DNA of 64,000 nucleotides from Diplonema papillatum (Eukaryota; Euglenozoa; Diplonemea; Diplonemida; Diplonemidae): contig JAPJBO010000497.1 of assembly GCA_030068145.1 (NCBI GenBank), forward strand, positions 103,081-167,080. The letters are read 5' to 3'. Under the pieces are notes generated by a model. It did no database searches. It was given only the letters and a program-made list of their open reading frames with translations, and was not told where the DNA came from. Each line of letters opens with the position of its first letter. Position 1 is the stretch's first letter. Below, in pieces: positions 11,063 to 22,737 of this stretch. Position numbers and translations under genes: made by a program.

Positions 11063-11425
11063 CGGTGTGGTCAAGCTGCTGTTGGAGAAGCTCTGCGAAT
11101 CAAAAAACCGGGGTCATCCCAACCCCCAAACGAAGCCGGAGTAATTTGCGGGCGGGGAGAAGTGATTAATAACAATAATTAGAGAGCGCTTGTATTTCAG
11201 CCGCAGAGCAGAGCGGACGGGGTTGTGTGAACTTCGACTCAAGCTTTGCAATGCTGCGGCGCTTGATACGAAAGAAGTCGAACTTTCTATTTGTTGAACG
11301 TCGTGCCTAATTGCTTACGTAAAGCTGGATTCAGGACGCAAGCGAAAATGCCAAAGGATACTCCAACATTTCATACTTGGTAGAACTGAAATCCCTGGCT
11401 GGGTCAAACTCATGGTGCAGCTTTT
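11063..11425. repeat. Gene-free stretch with a family B fragment
   Basis: Positions 11195-11250 match family B (GCAGAGCGGACGGGGTTGTG, then ACTCAAGCTTTGCAA). Nothing else is recognised. Confidence 0.5.
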
Positions 11426-11590
11426 TAGTACTAACAATCTTGCGGGTTGCCCTTCAATGTATTGTGCAGGCTAAAAAGACGAAGGCAGTGTGTTTTGGTT
11501 TGGTGGTTGATCAGAATTACCTGAATGTACACAGGGTAAATACAAGTGGGAAAACGATCACCCGGCACGCACAAACAAAACGAAGCCCCT
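11426..11590 (-). repeat. Repeat family F
   Basis: About 160 bp also present at 56285-56455 and 62655-62815 (plus orientation) and partly at 59965-60035. In family orientation it runs from TTTGTTTGTGCGTGCCGG through CCCACTTGTAT, CGTCTTTTTAGCCTGCACAA and GGGCAACCCGCAAG to the palindrome TTAGTACTAA. No ORF is conserved between copies. Confidence 0.8.
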
Positions 11591-11795
11591 TTTCTTGACC
11601 CACGGGAGCTTTTACCTTCACCTGGACCCGGTGTCGTGTTGGAGAACTCAAAGCCCCGTCGTCGGGTCAACCACGGGCGTACTCCTTGCAGGATCCCCTT
11701 CCTCGTGCCCGGGCCCTCGCCGATGACTACGAGAATAGCTAAGGCGATGGACCCCTTGACCTCTAGGCATAGGAAGCAGAGGATCGTGGGATTGC

Positions 11796-11935
11796 AAGAA
11801 CGTGCTTGGAATGGGTATGTGCTCAACACCGCACTGGTCCCGTCTGCGCCGTGTTTCGGTCCTTTAAGCCACGGACACATAAGGCGGACCATCATCAGCG
11901 CGGAACCTGAGTGCCTGCAGACAGGACTGCGGTGT
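11796..11935 (+). repeat. Repeat family I
   Basis: About 135 bp beginning TGCAAGAACGTGCTTGGAAT, passing GTGTTTCGGTCC and ending near CTGCAGACAGGACTG. Further copies stand in tandem at 32575-32835 and a diverged one at 35470-35600. A related GCAGAGGATCGTGGGA segment occurs on both sides (11773 and 11947). Confidence 0.75.
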
Positions 11936-12378
11936 GAGTCTCGTGAAGCAGAGGATCGTGGGAGGGGCAGGTCCTGCTTCGTTTGGTTTTCCGGGGTTCT
12001 CGAGGTCGAGTCAACTACTACTAAACTATTCCCTGCGGCGTTTCGCATATTTAACGGCAGCAAAGGCGTTGGCGCCAGCGCTGAACAGAGCAAACACCAA
12101 TTGGCGACAGGATCGTAGTGGCGTTCCGCATTCTCGAGGGAGAGATGATGGCAATCATCGTGTGTCCTTCTCACAAGCTTCGGTCCAGCACGCTTGAGAC
12201 TGGTCTTTCTCTGGCCCCAGCAACGAACAGAGCCACTGACCACTGAGTAGCACGAAACCCGACTGGCTCGGCATGCCGTTGCGCCTTCGGATCAACTGCG
12301 TGCAGTACTATCATTCACGAAGGTCAGCAACGTATGCGGGGGAGCCGCTACCGGCGCTCGTCCGCCCGGAGAGTTTTC

Positions 12379-12800
12379 CACAACAGTGTACACAGTATCC
12401 TGGGATGCCTGTGTGCACTGTCTTCTACGAGGTGTCTGCACCGTATCCGAGGTCGCTTTCAACAGACGCTGTTTCAGAACCTTCGCTCAGAGAGTCTTCC
12501 ACAACAGTGTACACAGTATCCTGGGATGCCTGTGTGCACTGTCTTCTACGAGGTGTCTGCACCGTATCCGAGGTCGCTTTCAACAGACGCTGTTTCAGAA
12601 CCTTCGCTCAGAGAGTCTTCCACAACAGTGTACACAGTATCCTGGGATGCCTGTGTGCACTGTCTTCTACGAGGTGTCTGCACAACAGAGTACACAGTAT
12701 CCTGGGATGCCTGTGCGCACTGTCTTCTACGAGGTGTCTGCACCGTATCCGAGGTCGCTTTCAACAGACGCTGTTTCAGAACCTTCGCTCAGAGAGTCTT
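12379..12800. repeat. 121-bp tandem repeat, about 3.5 units
   Basis: Units start at 12379, 12500 and 12621 with CACAACAGTGTACACAGTAT, giving a strict 121-bp period. A partial unit is inserted at 12681 after 60 bp, and the array ends near 12800. The units are almost identical, so the expansion is recent. 121 is not a multiple of 3, yet all three plus frames stay open. On the minus strand each unit encodes an acidic Ser-rich peptide followed by a stop. Confidence 0.9.
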
Positions 12801-13017
12801 CCGCAGCGCACACGGCAGGATACGCGTCGACGACGTGCGGCGCTGTTGCGATGTGGCCCTCGTTGCTTTCTGCGACTAAAACGGCGGTCGGATCCTTGTG
12901 CGCCGTCTTCTTCTTCGACGGCGAAGATATCCACAGCGGCTTCTCAGCAGCATACTGTCGCGAACGCACCTGAACTCGCGGTTTCGGGCTGTGTGAGGTG
13001 CTCTTTGCGATAACCAA
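12727..13017 (-). CDS. Possible acidic Ser-rich exon at the tandem repeat edge
   Basis: This minus-strand frame has a basic part (PSKKKTAHKD) followed by a Ser/Glu-rich end (EDSLSEGSETASVES) that runs into the first unit of the 121-bp repeat and stops. A plausible acceptor (GGGAAGCAG) lies just upstream at about 13023, and a possible donor GTGCGT near 12965. No domain is recognised. It does not join in frame to the last exon of the USP7-like gene. It may be a separate small gene, a pseudo-exon or chance. Confidence 0.3.
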   Translation of the reverse strand: MVIAKSTSHSPKPRVQVRSRQYAAEKPLWISSPSKKKTAHKDPTAVLVAESNEGHIATAPHVVDAYPAVCAAEDSLSEGSETASVESDLGYGADTS

Positions 13018-13216
13018 TTCCTGCTTCCCTCGAGACAGTATTTGCTACAGCTAAAAAGAACGTTGGCAGCGGTTTAACCAAATCACATACAGGTTAAATC
13101 GCACAAACAAACGCCTCAAAAGGAGTATGTGCCGGTCGTATTAACGTTTCAATTGTCCCCTTGCGTAATTCCTACGTCACTTCGTTACTTCGGTTTTCGG
13201 GGGTACCATTAGTACG

Positions 13217-13405
13217 GAAATACTCGAGGGCTGCCTTGCTTACTTCGAAGGAGGCTAGAGGGGGAGAAACAATACGACTACAAAGTGGGCCTTTTTTTCT
13301 GAACGCTTACGCCGCCACTAAACCCGTGTTTCGTGTGGGCTACAGCACATTTACCTCCTTTCAAGTATTTCCTACAAAGCAGGTGCTTATACAAAAAACA
13401 AAACC
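13217..13405 (+). repeat. Repeat family A
   Basis: A near-complete copy from AAATACTCGAGGGCTGCC to GGTGCTTATACAAAAAA. A deletion of about 30 bp removes the ACTGGCAGTCTCC region. Confidence 0.85.
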
Positions 13406-13593
13406 TGTGATATTTTCATCATGAAGTCGAGTTGCCTTTTCACCGCTGTTATTGCTAGCATTGGTTCTTATTTCGGGAAATTGTATCCGCCTTGACCGAG
13501 CGGTTTAAGCCACGGGAGTTGAATCGAGCTGGCTTCTTCAGACACGTGGAGCAATGGAGTACCATCGGTATCCAACTGGCCCAAATAGGCACT

Positions 13594-16500
13594 TTACCGC
13601 GTATTTGTGAAGCATATACCACCGGACCGTGCAGGTTCTCGAAAGACATAAGGTTGTACACACCGCTTCAGGCCGATGACGGGCAAGTCATTTGCGTTCA
13701 GATCGTCGAGGGCGACGGCGTGCAGACTCACCGCCTCCAGCGCTTTCTCTGTGGCGATGTGCAGGGCAGGCGAACTGACGTCCTCCGTGGTGAGCTCGAG
13801 CAGCGCTAACATTCTGTCACAGGTGTGTAAAATTTTATGGGTTTCGAGTGGAAGGTTGACACGCCGGCTTTCGTCTGATTCATATGAAATGAAAGCACCC
13901 GTGTGTGTGTGGGTGATTGTGTGTTGAAGTTCATGGCTCAATGTGGGTAACGTCTGGTAAGGTAAGTATAGCCCCCCGTCACTTTCCTCCATTTTCTCAA
14001 CGCACTACACCGCCAGGCATGAACTGATGCAAACAGAAATCAAAACGCTAGCCAAGATCCTTGAAGTGTGGAAAAGGAGGTGTGCTAGGCGCATTGTCTG
14101 GATACCAGGCCAGGAGGGTCACCCCCAACAGACTAGCAATGAGAGGTGTTCCGCCTTGTGCGACAAGGTTTGCACGTCGATGCCGAAAGACAATGGCGGA
14201 CCTGTGCAGCACGGTACTCCACGTTTCGCCGGCGCCGACGCGGATCTGGAACGGGGACGAGTGGATCTCGAGGGAGTGCCCGCCCCGCTCGTGGAACTGC
14301 ACCACGTTGCATGTGGCGCACTCCAACCCAGCGCAACCGGGCGGGTCTTCCGGCACCAGTCTCAGCTCGAAGGACGAGGCGCTGTCCTCCGGTAGAGGGA
14401 AGACGTCGGTCGCCCTGTACTCCGCGCGAATGTGCCTGTCTCGGATCTCAAGCAGCACCAGCTGGTCCCCCGGCACGCCCTCGAAGCAGAACGCCTCGCC
14501 GTCCCTCAGCACGTCGATGATCACGCCGACGGTCGTCCTCGCCAGCAGCACGATGCCTTCGGTGCCGACGACCTTCCCGTTCGCACAGCCGAACGCCACT
14601 TCCACAGACGCCCGCTGCTCGAGCTCGTCGACCGTCAAATCGGGCAAAACGTCGTAGAACAGAGTCCTTGGCGACCACGTCTGGAACATCGTTATTTGGT
14701 CGAGCGTCCGATTGTCCGACTTCCGGACGAGCGACTCCCGCGTGCTGCCTTCCTGCGAAGAATCGGTCCACAACCGGATGTGACGAGGGTCCTCGTTGAT
14801 ACGAGCCGCGAGGAAGGTGGTTACTTCCGAGTACGTCATCGACTTCAACAGTTGGACCGTCACCGGTTCTCGTTCTTCGTCGAGCCTGTCGAAGGCGACG
14901 CGGACTTGGTCGTTGAGGAAGAGGTAGTAGTGCTCGACCGTGGGAAACCGCTTGTTGTGGTGTTCCGGCTTCATTTCGTGGAAGGTGAACACGAGGGTCG
15001 CCCCGGTGCTGTTGGCGAGTTGGTCGAAGGTTTGCTGGACGACGTTCGTCCCGGGCACGGACGACCAGACGTCGTGGACCCTGCCGGGATGCTCCTCGTG
15101 CCACATCCAAATTTCGTCTTCCTCCGGGATCGACGCCAGCTGCTTCGCCACCTCGCCTAGCGACTCTATCAACTCCTGACGGTGGACCACCGTCGACCCG
15201 ACATGCGAAACCCGCTCCGATACAGGATCGTACCTCTGCAGGAATACCAGCACGTGCGTCGCCTCCTCGCAGGCCTGCAGTTTTACGCCTCCTTCGTCGC
15301 ACGTCTCGGGCGGTGCCACCCACGCGCTGATGCCGGAGAGGCTTAGGCACCTTTCCACCACGCACGCGAAGCTGTCGTCCTCGTCGCCGTCTGCCGACGG
15401 CAGCAGCTCCAGCCCCGGCTGCGCCTCCGGCCCGCCCCGCGTCTCGACCGTCAGCGTCCGCTTCCCGCGGAGCCCCGAAGCGCCGCTTCCGCTGTCTTTC
15501 GACGCGCCCGTCGGCGAGACACCCGCTTGCGCCGGATCATCGTCCGCGGACGATGACGCCACCGGCGGGCCGTTGGCAGGGGTTGTGGAAGCGGGCGCAC
15601 TATCGACCGTCTCCTTCTCTGCCGGAAGACCCTCCGCGGGCGGAGCCGTTGCGGAAGCTGGCGCAGCGGCCGTCGCGTACGCTGGCAGACCCTTCGACGG
15701 CGAAGCCACGGGTGTCGGGCCTTTTTGAGGGGAAGCGGAAACCGTCGCGTCGACCGTTTCTTGTGTTGTTAAAGCCTCTGGCGGCAAAACCCTGGGCGCC
15801 GGGTTCGTTTGAGGAGCTGCGGAAGCCGGCGCGTTGGCCGTCTGTTGTGGTGTTAGACCTTCTGGAAGCGAAGCCACGGGCGTTGGCTCTGTTTGAGGGG
15901 TTGTAGAAGCTCGCGCTTGGACCTTCTCCCCGGGAGGCGTTGTAATCGGCTCTTCCCGAGGAGACGGAGAAACCGGCACTCGAACCTCCCCGCCCGCAGA
16001 CGATCCGAGCGCAGCCCTCGCCGAATGCGCCCCAGCAGCCACCTTCGGGGACAGCATGGCTCCCGTTTGGATCGCGTTCGTCGCCCCTTCCTTCCCCTTC
16101 CCCCCGGGTGAAGCCACGGCCGTCGGCTCCTTCCGAGGAGACGCCGAAACCTCCGCGCCCGCTGGCTCTCCGAGCGCAGCCCTCGCCGAATGCATCCCGG
16201 CAGCCACTTTTGGAGACAGCATGGCTCCCGCTTGGATCGCGTTCGTCGCCCTTTCCTTCCCCTTCCCCCCGGGCGACGCCACGGCCGTCGGCTCCTTCCG
16301 AGGAGACGCCGAAACCTCCGCGCCCGCTGGCTCTCCGAGCGCAGCCCTCGCCGAGTGCGGGCCGGCAGCCACCTTCGGCGACAGCATCGCCGCCGTCTGC
16401 ACCGCACCGCCGGTCACCCGCCCCCGCCGCGCGCTGCCGCTGGGCGACTTCCGCGCGGCGGCGCCGCCCGCCGGCGAAAGTGCCGCGGCCACGACCCTCT

Positions 16501-18637
16501 CGGCGAGCTTGGTGGCCGGCAAGCACGGGACCACCCGGGTGACCTCCAGCTCGTCGCCGCACACGGCCGCCGCCGCCCCGAAGCGGAGGTCGATCACCAG
16601 CTGCGGCAGCGCGGCCGCCGCCGGGTTGAACAGGGATCCGGTGGCTTCGCGGTGGTCGTACGTGACGGTGCCGTTGTGCAGGACGCGGATGTTGACGTCG
16701 CGGAAGGAGTCGACCGGCAGACCCGCATGCACCTGCACCCGAGTGAAGGCGTGGGGGGCCTCCCAGGTCAGGGTGTACGCGGGGCAGGAGTCGTTCGGGT
16801 GGGTCAAGGTGCACGTGGCGGACTTCCGCTTCGCGACGGTTTGCGCGGCTTTCGGCGCGGTCGCGTACGAGGTCTGCCGGGCTTTCGCCGCACAGGCGAC
16901 GTCGACGCCGGCGCCCGCGAACAGCGGGCGCCGCGGCACGCGGGCCCGGGGAACCTCCAAGTAGACGTGCAGCGCCTCGCTCGGCGCGGCCGGGCAGCAC
17001 CGCCGCCACGCCTCGCCGACGACTTCCCCTCCGGCCGTGCCGGGGCCGAACAACAGCCGCTTCCGCCGGTCGCGGGCGGCGACGTTCGACACGCGCCACA
17101 GCCGCGCCCCGCCGACGTCGACCCCGGGGAGGCGTTCTGCCAGCTGCGCCCGAAGGGCGCCGATCGTCGACTTCTTCGCGACGACAACCGGGCTGCCGTG
17201 CGGGCCTTGCGGCGGGTGCTCGCCGGGGGGCGGCGGCTGGGGGTTGGTGAGCGACGCGTCGGTGAGGACGTTCAGAGTCACGTACCTTTTCGCCTCCTCC
17301 CAGAGGTCGGCCGCGTGCTGCATGGACCGCAGGCGGGTCTCCTGCGCGAGCACGATCGCGCGCGGGACGTTGAACACCGGCGCGTCAAAAATCGCCGGTA
17401 TCGCGGTTTCCCGTATGTACATCAGCACGTACCCCGTCGCGCCAGCCATCGGCCCGAGCCCAAACGGGCGACCCCCGCTGGTCTGCGCGCTGCCGCCGAA
17501 GGACTGTTCGAACACGTCGCTTTGCGACACCGACCGGACGAGCTCGTCGTTGAACTCGAACCACGGCCCGCCCCGCGGGTCTGGGCGGATGCACGCGTAG
17601 TAGTGCCCGTTGCGGGCGCCGCCGCAGTGGACGATGACGCTTTGGACCTTGTAGACCGCCGGCGATGAAGGGTCGTACAGCGGGTTCTGCTGCTGCAGGG
17701 TCTCGTGCTCGGTTTTGAGGGTCTGCGGGTCGGCGGACGGGGATGGAAATCCGGCTTCGTAGGCGGAGAGGTCCAGTGTTTCCGGGTACTCGAACCTATC
17801 GAACAGCTTCGTCAGCGAAAGGTGCTCCGACGTGTAATCAATGTCGAACCGCTTCAGGTGGACGACGAGGCACGGCGGGAACATCCGGAACCGCACGAAC
17901 CTGTCCGCCGTCTTGTACACGGCCGCCTCCCCGGGGATCTCGACCTTGTACTTGTTGTTCCCGTCGAGCCTCTCCGGCTTGCAGAGGTCCCGCAGCGCTT
18001 CGTGCACGCCCTTCCGCCCTTTGATGTCGAGCTGGAGCTCGTAAAACGATTCCCTCCTCTCCGACTCGAAAGTGCCGTCCGCCGTGCGCACGACGTTGTC
18101 GATGACGCCCTGGAATAGATGGCGCACCCGTCCGTCGGAGGCCGTGCCTTTCATCTTGTCTTCCAGCTTCTCGCGGAGCTTGATGCACATCTCGTGTAAG
18201 TCGTGCTGCGTGACGAGCTCTTCCTTGTCCCATCCAAAAGAGTCGGTCAACTGCTTGGTGCTCGCGGGTTCCCGCTGGGAAGACATGGAGTGGAACAAGA
18301 ACTGCAACGCCGACGGCATGCTGTCGTCGACTTCTCTCCGCATGTCGAACACCGCACCCCGGAAGTAAGGGATGTGGTAAAAGCACTGGATCAGCGAGTT
18401 CAAGTAGCACGTCGACCCCAGGTTGACGAGCCCTGTGTGTGCGGTGGGCTGCCGGCGGGAGGGCGAGCTCAGCGCCGAGGTGCGGCCGGTGCTACACGTT
18501 TCGCCGTCGCTTTCGCTTTCGTCCGGCTCGCTGGAATCGAGATAGTAACTCGCGCTCGAGGCCCCTTCGCCCCGACTCGCATCGTCCGCCCACGGCCGCA
18601 GGAACGCGCTGAACAGCTTCAGGTCGGCTTCTTGCAT
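13594..18637 (-). CDS. USP7-type ubiquitin-specific protease
   Basis: Exons 18637-14202 and 13813-13594 join in phase (CTGCACAG|GTCCGC donor, CTGTGACAG|A acceptor) to 1551 residues. The peptidase domain covers about 65-415: Cys box GLVNLGSTCYLNSL with Cys77, the QHDLHEM helix, a KMKGT loop as in USP7, LKRFDI, and His box GARNGHYYACI with His345. Ubiquitin-like domains follow, with a clear match to the USP7 ICP0-binding region at about 1125-1315 (HVLVFLQRYDP, FPTVEHYYLFLNDQV, KSMTYSEV). The last ubiquitin-like fold is split by the intron: PFQIRVGAGETWSTVLHR continues as MLALLELTTEDV, which supports the join. The family removes ubiquitin from nuclear substrates. The N-terminal MATH/TRAF domain of USP7 is missing, and a 300-residue Ala/Pro/Ser-rich insert with three 55-residue repeats splits the C-terminal half. 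Start Met is the first in frame. Confidence 0.92.
13814..14201 (-). other. Intron of the USP7-like gene
   Basis: A 388-bp GT-AG intron inferred because it restores the ubiquitin-like fold across the join. The donor is GTCCGC, again GTCC-type. A TG run lies at 13900-13922 on the plus strand. It is the only intron in the window in which I see no dispersed repeat. Confidence 0.75.
15950..16430 (-). repeat. 165-bp in-frame tandem repeat in the USP7-like gene
   Basis: Three units with a 165-bp period (landmark ACAGCATGGC or ACAGCATCGC at 16051, 16216 and 16381) encode 55-residue repeats with LSPKVAAG, HSARAALGEPAG and SPRKEPTAVASPGG. The last two units are nearly identical at the DNA level. The period is a multiple of 3, as expected for selected coding sequence. 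Confidence 0.9.
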
Positions 18638-19229
18638 CGTGCTTCGTGAAGTTGCTGGCGAGCAACTCAGAGAGTTTCGGTTGCTGCTACCGTTTATCCC
18701 TCTCCCGGAAGTGACAATATCAGAGGCTACTCTGCGTCTCTACGATGCGTGATCTCCCGAAGAGCGAGTTGATTGATTGCGCGATTCGAGTGCTCTGGAG
18801 TCGCGACTAGACAAGACTCACTTTCACTTTCGTTCTCAACTCCACCGAAGCGGAAGGTGGGCCCTCTCTCGTTTTCCGGGGAAATCGAACTGCGATCAAC
18901 AATTCTTTCGCTGCCCGCTTTGGCTGTGTCGACCTTCTGCCCGTGCTGAGCACCTGCCCACTCAGCGGTGCACCTGTGGAGGACGATTTGCCCTCGTTTT
19001 CTGTGGGTTCTTGCTTGTTCTTTTTCTGGATTGTTATTTTTGCTCTGAAATTCTTTTTTGTTATTCTTTGTTTGTTTATTTGCACTCTTTCTCTCGGCGT
19101 GGGTGTGTAGTGTATAGAGGTGTAATGAAGAGGTGTAAATCCTGGATCGTTCGGTGTGTTGCAAGCACAGACGGGAGCAGCCTAATCCGCCGTGCCTTTC
19201 CAGGGTGATCTGGAACGATTAGGTCCTTC
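18638..19229. other. 5' flank of the USP7-like gene
   Basis: No gene is seen. Positions 19000-19090 are T-rich on the plus strand. The upstream exon that a MATH domain would need is not apparent here. Confidence 0.4.
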
Positions 19230-19610
19230 ACTCGTTTACCTACAAGGGCAACAACCAGGAACACACTGGTGAGCAGCGACACCTCCCGAACCCCACACGC
19301 AAAACGCGGGGAAGGGGAACGTGTTTTCCCAACTACTTTGAAGCCCGTACCATCCGAGGAAGGTGCAAACATGGAGGGTGCTACGGTAGCCGTGCACGGG
19401 GCTAGGGCGCGTGCCTCGTGCAGGGCGGGTGCTTTGTGATATGCCGCGAAGCTCTCTCCTGGTGCAATCCGAAGAGACCGGGCTGTCCGAAGAGACCGCG
19501 CCGAGTTTCAGCTCACAGCCGGTTCCCTCGGGCGGCAACCTTAAGGGAGAGAGAGCGCAGACACAATCCATCTTAAAAAGGACCACGCACTCGTATACGT
19601 ACAAAGCAAG
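19230..19610 (+). repeat. Repeat family G
   Basis: About 370 bp found again in reverse complement at 47858-48185. Landmarks are GAACGTGTTTTCCCAACTAC, GTAGCCGTGCACG, GAAGCTCTCTCCTGGTGCA and CACAATCCATCTTAAAAAGG. No coding similarity is recognised. Confidence 0.8.
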
Positions 19611-20210
19611 ATGCGTTTTCGAAACGGTCTACAGCCGTTCTGACTGAACCGGATCTGAATCACTGAGTGGCCAGGCTGTTACCGTGCAGAACTTGGGGGA
19701 ACCGTCGTCCCCGGCCACCTCCCTGTGCAACCTTGATGCTAAGTACGGCAAGGGTACAATAAAAGTCATTCCCCCAGAACTCGCCAGTGTGGAAGAAATG
19801 TGAAGACACGATCCGAACCCCGGACCCGTGGGCTGGGAACGTTATGCACTGACGACTCACGCAGTGCCAAATATGATCATCCGTTTTTCGTTTTCCTTTT
19901 TCGTTTTCATACGTCGGAACGTACTCTGCTCCTCCTACATACAGGGGTTCCTTGTGCCGCGTGTTTATTCCTGTGGTGTACCTGGTGGTGTGTTGGTGTG
20001 TTTCGAGAGTAAGCTTGTTTCACGACGGAGACCCCCGTTTCGGCCCCTGAGCTCGTGTCGCATCCAGATGCTCACAATGAAGGGTGTGGAAATGAACAGC
20101 CAATGGAAACGATGCGGAATTCACGGAAAGAGGGGGGAAATAGTTGAATCGCAGCTCTTGACTTGAAGAGGAAGGGACGATACTCTTCGCTTCTTGTCAC
20201 GAGGAAAGGG
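19611..20210. other. Gene-free stretch
   Basis: No gene, RNA gene or recognised repeat is seen here. Confidence 0.4.
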
Positions 20211-20350
20211 GGGATCATAGTTTAATGGTTAGGGGGCAGAAGAAGTCTGTCCTGTCTGGATTCGTTTGATCCCTACTCCCTCAGTCGTGAGCAGCACAAA
20301 GTCGAGAGGCCTAGTCGACTTCTCCTAGTTGCATACCTTCGAAGAAAAGA
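20211..20350 (+). repeat. tRNA-like headed repeat (family H)
   Basis: The head has a box A-like TAGTTTAATGGTTAG (about 20219) and, some 40 bp on, a box B-like GGATTCGTTTGATCC, so it resembles a decayed tRNA-derived SINE head. The following AAGTCGAGAGGCCTAGTCGA part recurs near 21660, 22590 and 41940. No complete tRNA fold can be drawn. Confidence 0.5.
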
Positions 20351-20367
20351 AGAAGAAAAAGAAAAAG

Positions 20368-20645
20368 GCCGCTCCTGGTCCAGGAACGTGACGCTCAACC
20401 ACAGCTTGCAAAGCTTGAGTCGGAGGCAGCACAGTGTCACAACCCCGTCCGCTCTGCCCTGCGGCTGCCCGTCTCGACGAGCTTGTGTTCAGCGCGAGCG
20501 CCAAGCCCCAAGGTGCACCACGCCTTGATGCTTTAGTTTGGGAAATCGGTAGCCACTTGACCCGTAGGCCCGTGGCTCTGCAGTACCGCCGAACACGTGA
20601 AGCTTGGCTCCCGTGTAGCAGGCTACACCTTCGGCATACCTTCGA
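20368..20645 (-). repeat. Repeat family B
   Basis: A near full-length copy, very similar to 22738-23028 and 38100-38395. In family orientation it starts near GCCTGCTACACGGGAGCC and ends CAGGAGCGGCCTTTTTC. Confidence 0.85.
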
Positions 20646-21639
20646 AAAGAATTAAAAAGGGTAGCTTTGCCCGGGCAAAGGAAAAAGACAAACGTGAGAA
20701 GGCTTCAAAAGGAGTGAAAAAAAAAAATGAACGAGAACTCCGCTGCGGAAAAGAGATAACTCAGCACAAAGGTCACGTGCAGAAACGGACACACAGCCCG
20801 GCAAAAGAAAAAAAGGAGTGAGGAAGCAAATGCTTAGCCTTGTCGTGTTCTTCTTCTTGTTCGTTGTGGACAATGCTAATACTACGCATAGTTGCACACA
20901 TAAAAGAGCGCCCCCCGCTTTTCTCACGAGAAGATGGGGATTCGAAGCGTCGATCCATTCTGTAGCTTCGCTCAATCCCGACTCCCGCAATATTCGTGAG
21001 CCAACCACGAGCTTAATAGCCAACGATTGCCGGGCCGCAGTTGCTGACTTACAGAAGAAGCCAAAAACAGGGCCTGCAAGAGGGGAGGAAGGGGTTCGAT
21101 TCGCAGGTGTGTGTTTTGGATAAAGTCGCGTGCCTCTTCGGTCGCAGCGGAGCTGGAAGTGACAACTGAAGCATTTCCACCGAAGACTGGCTCGTGATAC
21201 TTCCATGTGTCGACTCGGTCTAAAAAAGACACGCGGAACTGTCTACACGGTGCTCCAGCACTGGTTGGAGAAGTTAAAAAGGGCAAATCCATGTGTCCGT
21301 GTGATATCCGGTGCGACACCCGCAAGAATCCAGTGCGAATCCAGTGTGGTCACCTGTTTTTCTTTTGGAACAACGTACCGCGCTGGACATGTGTAATCTC
21401 GATTCCACGGAATCGCCGGTGTCGACACTGGATTTCACGCAGGGTGGACACGCTGGGTTTGCGGGTGTTCTCCCCCACTCAATCAAGAATAGTTGAGTTG
21501 CAGCTCTTGACAAAGATAGATGGAAAAAAGAAGGTGTTTTTAGCGTTATTTGTGGATTAGAAGGTCGTTTTTATTGTTCGCTTTTTCTCACGAACGGGGG
21601 GGTCGGTCCTGCTTTTTGGCTTAGTAGGTTCTCCCGACT
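20646..21639. other. Gene-free stretch
   Basis: No supported gene. Open frames here are short and lack a domain signature. Positions 20700-20860 are purine-rich. Confidence 0.4.
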
Positions 21640-22100
21640 CCTCAATTCGTGGTTAGCACAAACTCAAGAGGTCTAGTCAACTATTCCCTGCAGTATTAGC
21701 ATACTTTCAAAAGATAATCGGGAAGGTATGGCTGACATTCTTTACCGGCAGCCGGAGGCCAAGCGACAGCTGAACCGAAAGGAGGAAGACGTCATCAGAC
21801 CAGAGGGCAATGCAGTCTCGCAGATCAGCCCATTCTTGCATCCTCCACCCCGCGTCACAGAACAAGTTCTTCCTCCACGCCAATATCTTCTGCATTGCGA
21901 AAGTGCGGGACAGGTTCATAGCAGCGCAGCCTTTCCAGAGTGTGACCCGGTACCGGCAGCCGGAGGCCAAGCGACAGGTGAACCGAAACGAGGAAGACGT
22001 CATCAGACCAGAGGGCAATGCAGTCTCGCAGATCAGCCCATTCTCGCGCCACAGAACAACTTCTGCATTGCGAAAGTGCGGGACAGGTTCATAGCAGCTC
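21640..22100. repeat. Family H fragment and a local tandem duplication
   Basis: Family H is seen at 21640-21715 (CAAACTCAAGAGGTCTAGTC). A block at 21745-21840 (CGGCAGCCGGAGGCCAAGCG to GCAGATCAGCCCATTCT) is repeated at 21953-22045, and GCATTGCGAAAGTGCGGGAC occurs at 21892 and 22065. A plus frame remains open through both, but no domain is recognised. Confidence 0.7.
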
Positions 22101-22737
22101 TCCAGAATGTGGCACGGTTTACCGGCAAAAAGCACGAGCACGGGGCCCCATCAGTTAATGGGCGCTTGAAACTCCGAAATAAGTCTCCCGTCTCCCGGGG
22201 ACTCTCGGCAATTGGGATAGGCTGTTCCTTCTATCCGCAACGTGCTGTCGATGGTAATGCACATGGAGTGACCGTTGTTGTCGGCCGGTTGCGGTTGCGG
22301 CCATTATCCACATCGTAGTGTGTTACTGTCGATCCCGAGGGACGTTTCTGTGTTGCGGCCATTCTTTTTTGACCGACCCAAGAAGAACATCCATCCGCGA
22401 AACAAAGAAGAATAGGTGGGCTGCACAACCCTTGACAGCCAGAAGTAAAAGGTCATTTTTTAAAGTATTCTTTTCTTGAAGTTTTTTCGTAATATTTCTT
22501 CCCCGCTTTTTTCTCGAAAGTGGGAAGTGGGGATGGGATCGGTAGGGTTACGTTAGGGTGTCCGTCTCCCGCAAATGGTGGGAGCGCAAACTCAAGAGGT
22601 CAAGTCAACTGATCCTTGCAGTATTTGCACACAAGAAGGAAATGGCCAGGAACTGGTCCATGATGGCCGTGGACAACTTAGGCTGCGGTAGGCGAGAAGC
22701 GAAGGTGTACGAAACTAGCGGTTCGTGAAAGAAGAAA
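22101..22737. other. Gene-free stretch with small repeat pieces
   Basis: It contains the GTCGATCCCGAGGGAC segment (22327) and a family H fragment (22570-22640). No gene is seen. Confidence 0.5.

Noticed and set aside
13485-13560. tRNA-Leu/Ser-like start (CTTGACCGAGCGGTTTAAG)
   Set aside because: No box B at the right distance and no closing acceptor stem; probably a decayed tRNA-derived fragment or chance.
16190-17668. Long plus-strand ORF of 492 codons
   Set aside because: It lies opposite the USP7-like exon, has biased Arg/Ala composition from GC-rich codons and no domain.
20211-20290. A functional tRNA gene
   Set aside because: Box A- and box B-like words are present, but no acceptor stem or anticodon arm can be formed; more likely a SINE head.
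21707-22318. Gene in the duplicated block
   Set aside because: Openness in several frames follows from the tandem duplication; neither strand gives a recognisable protein.
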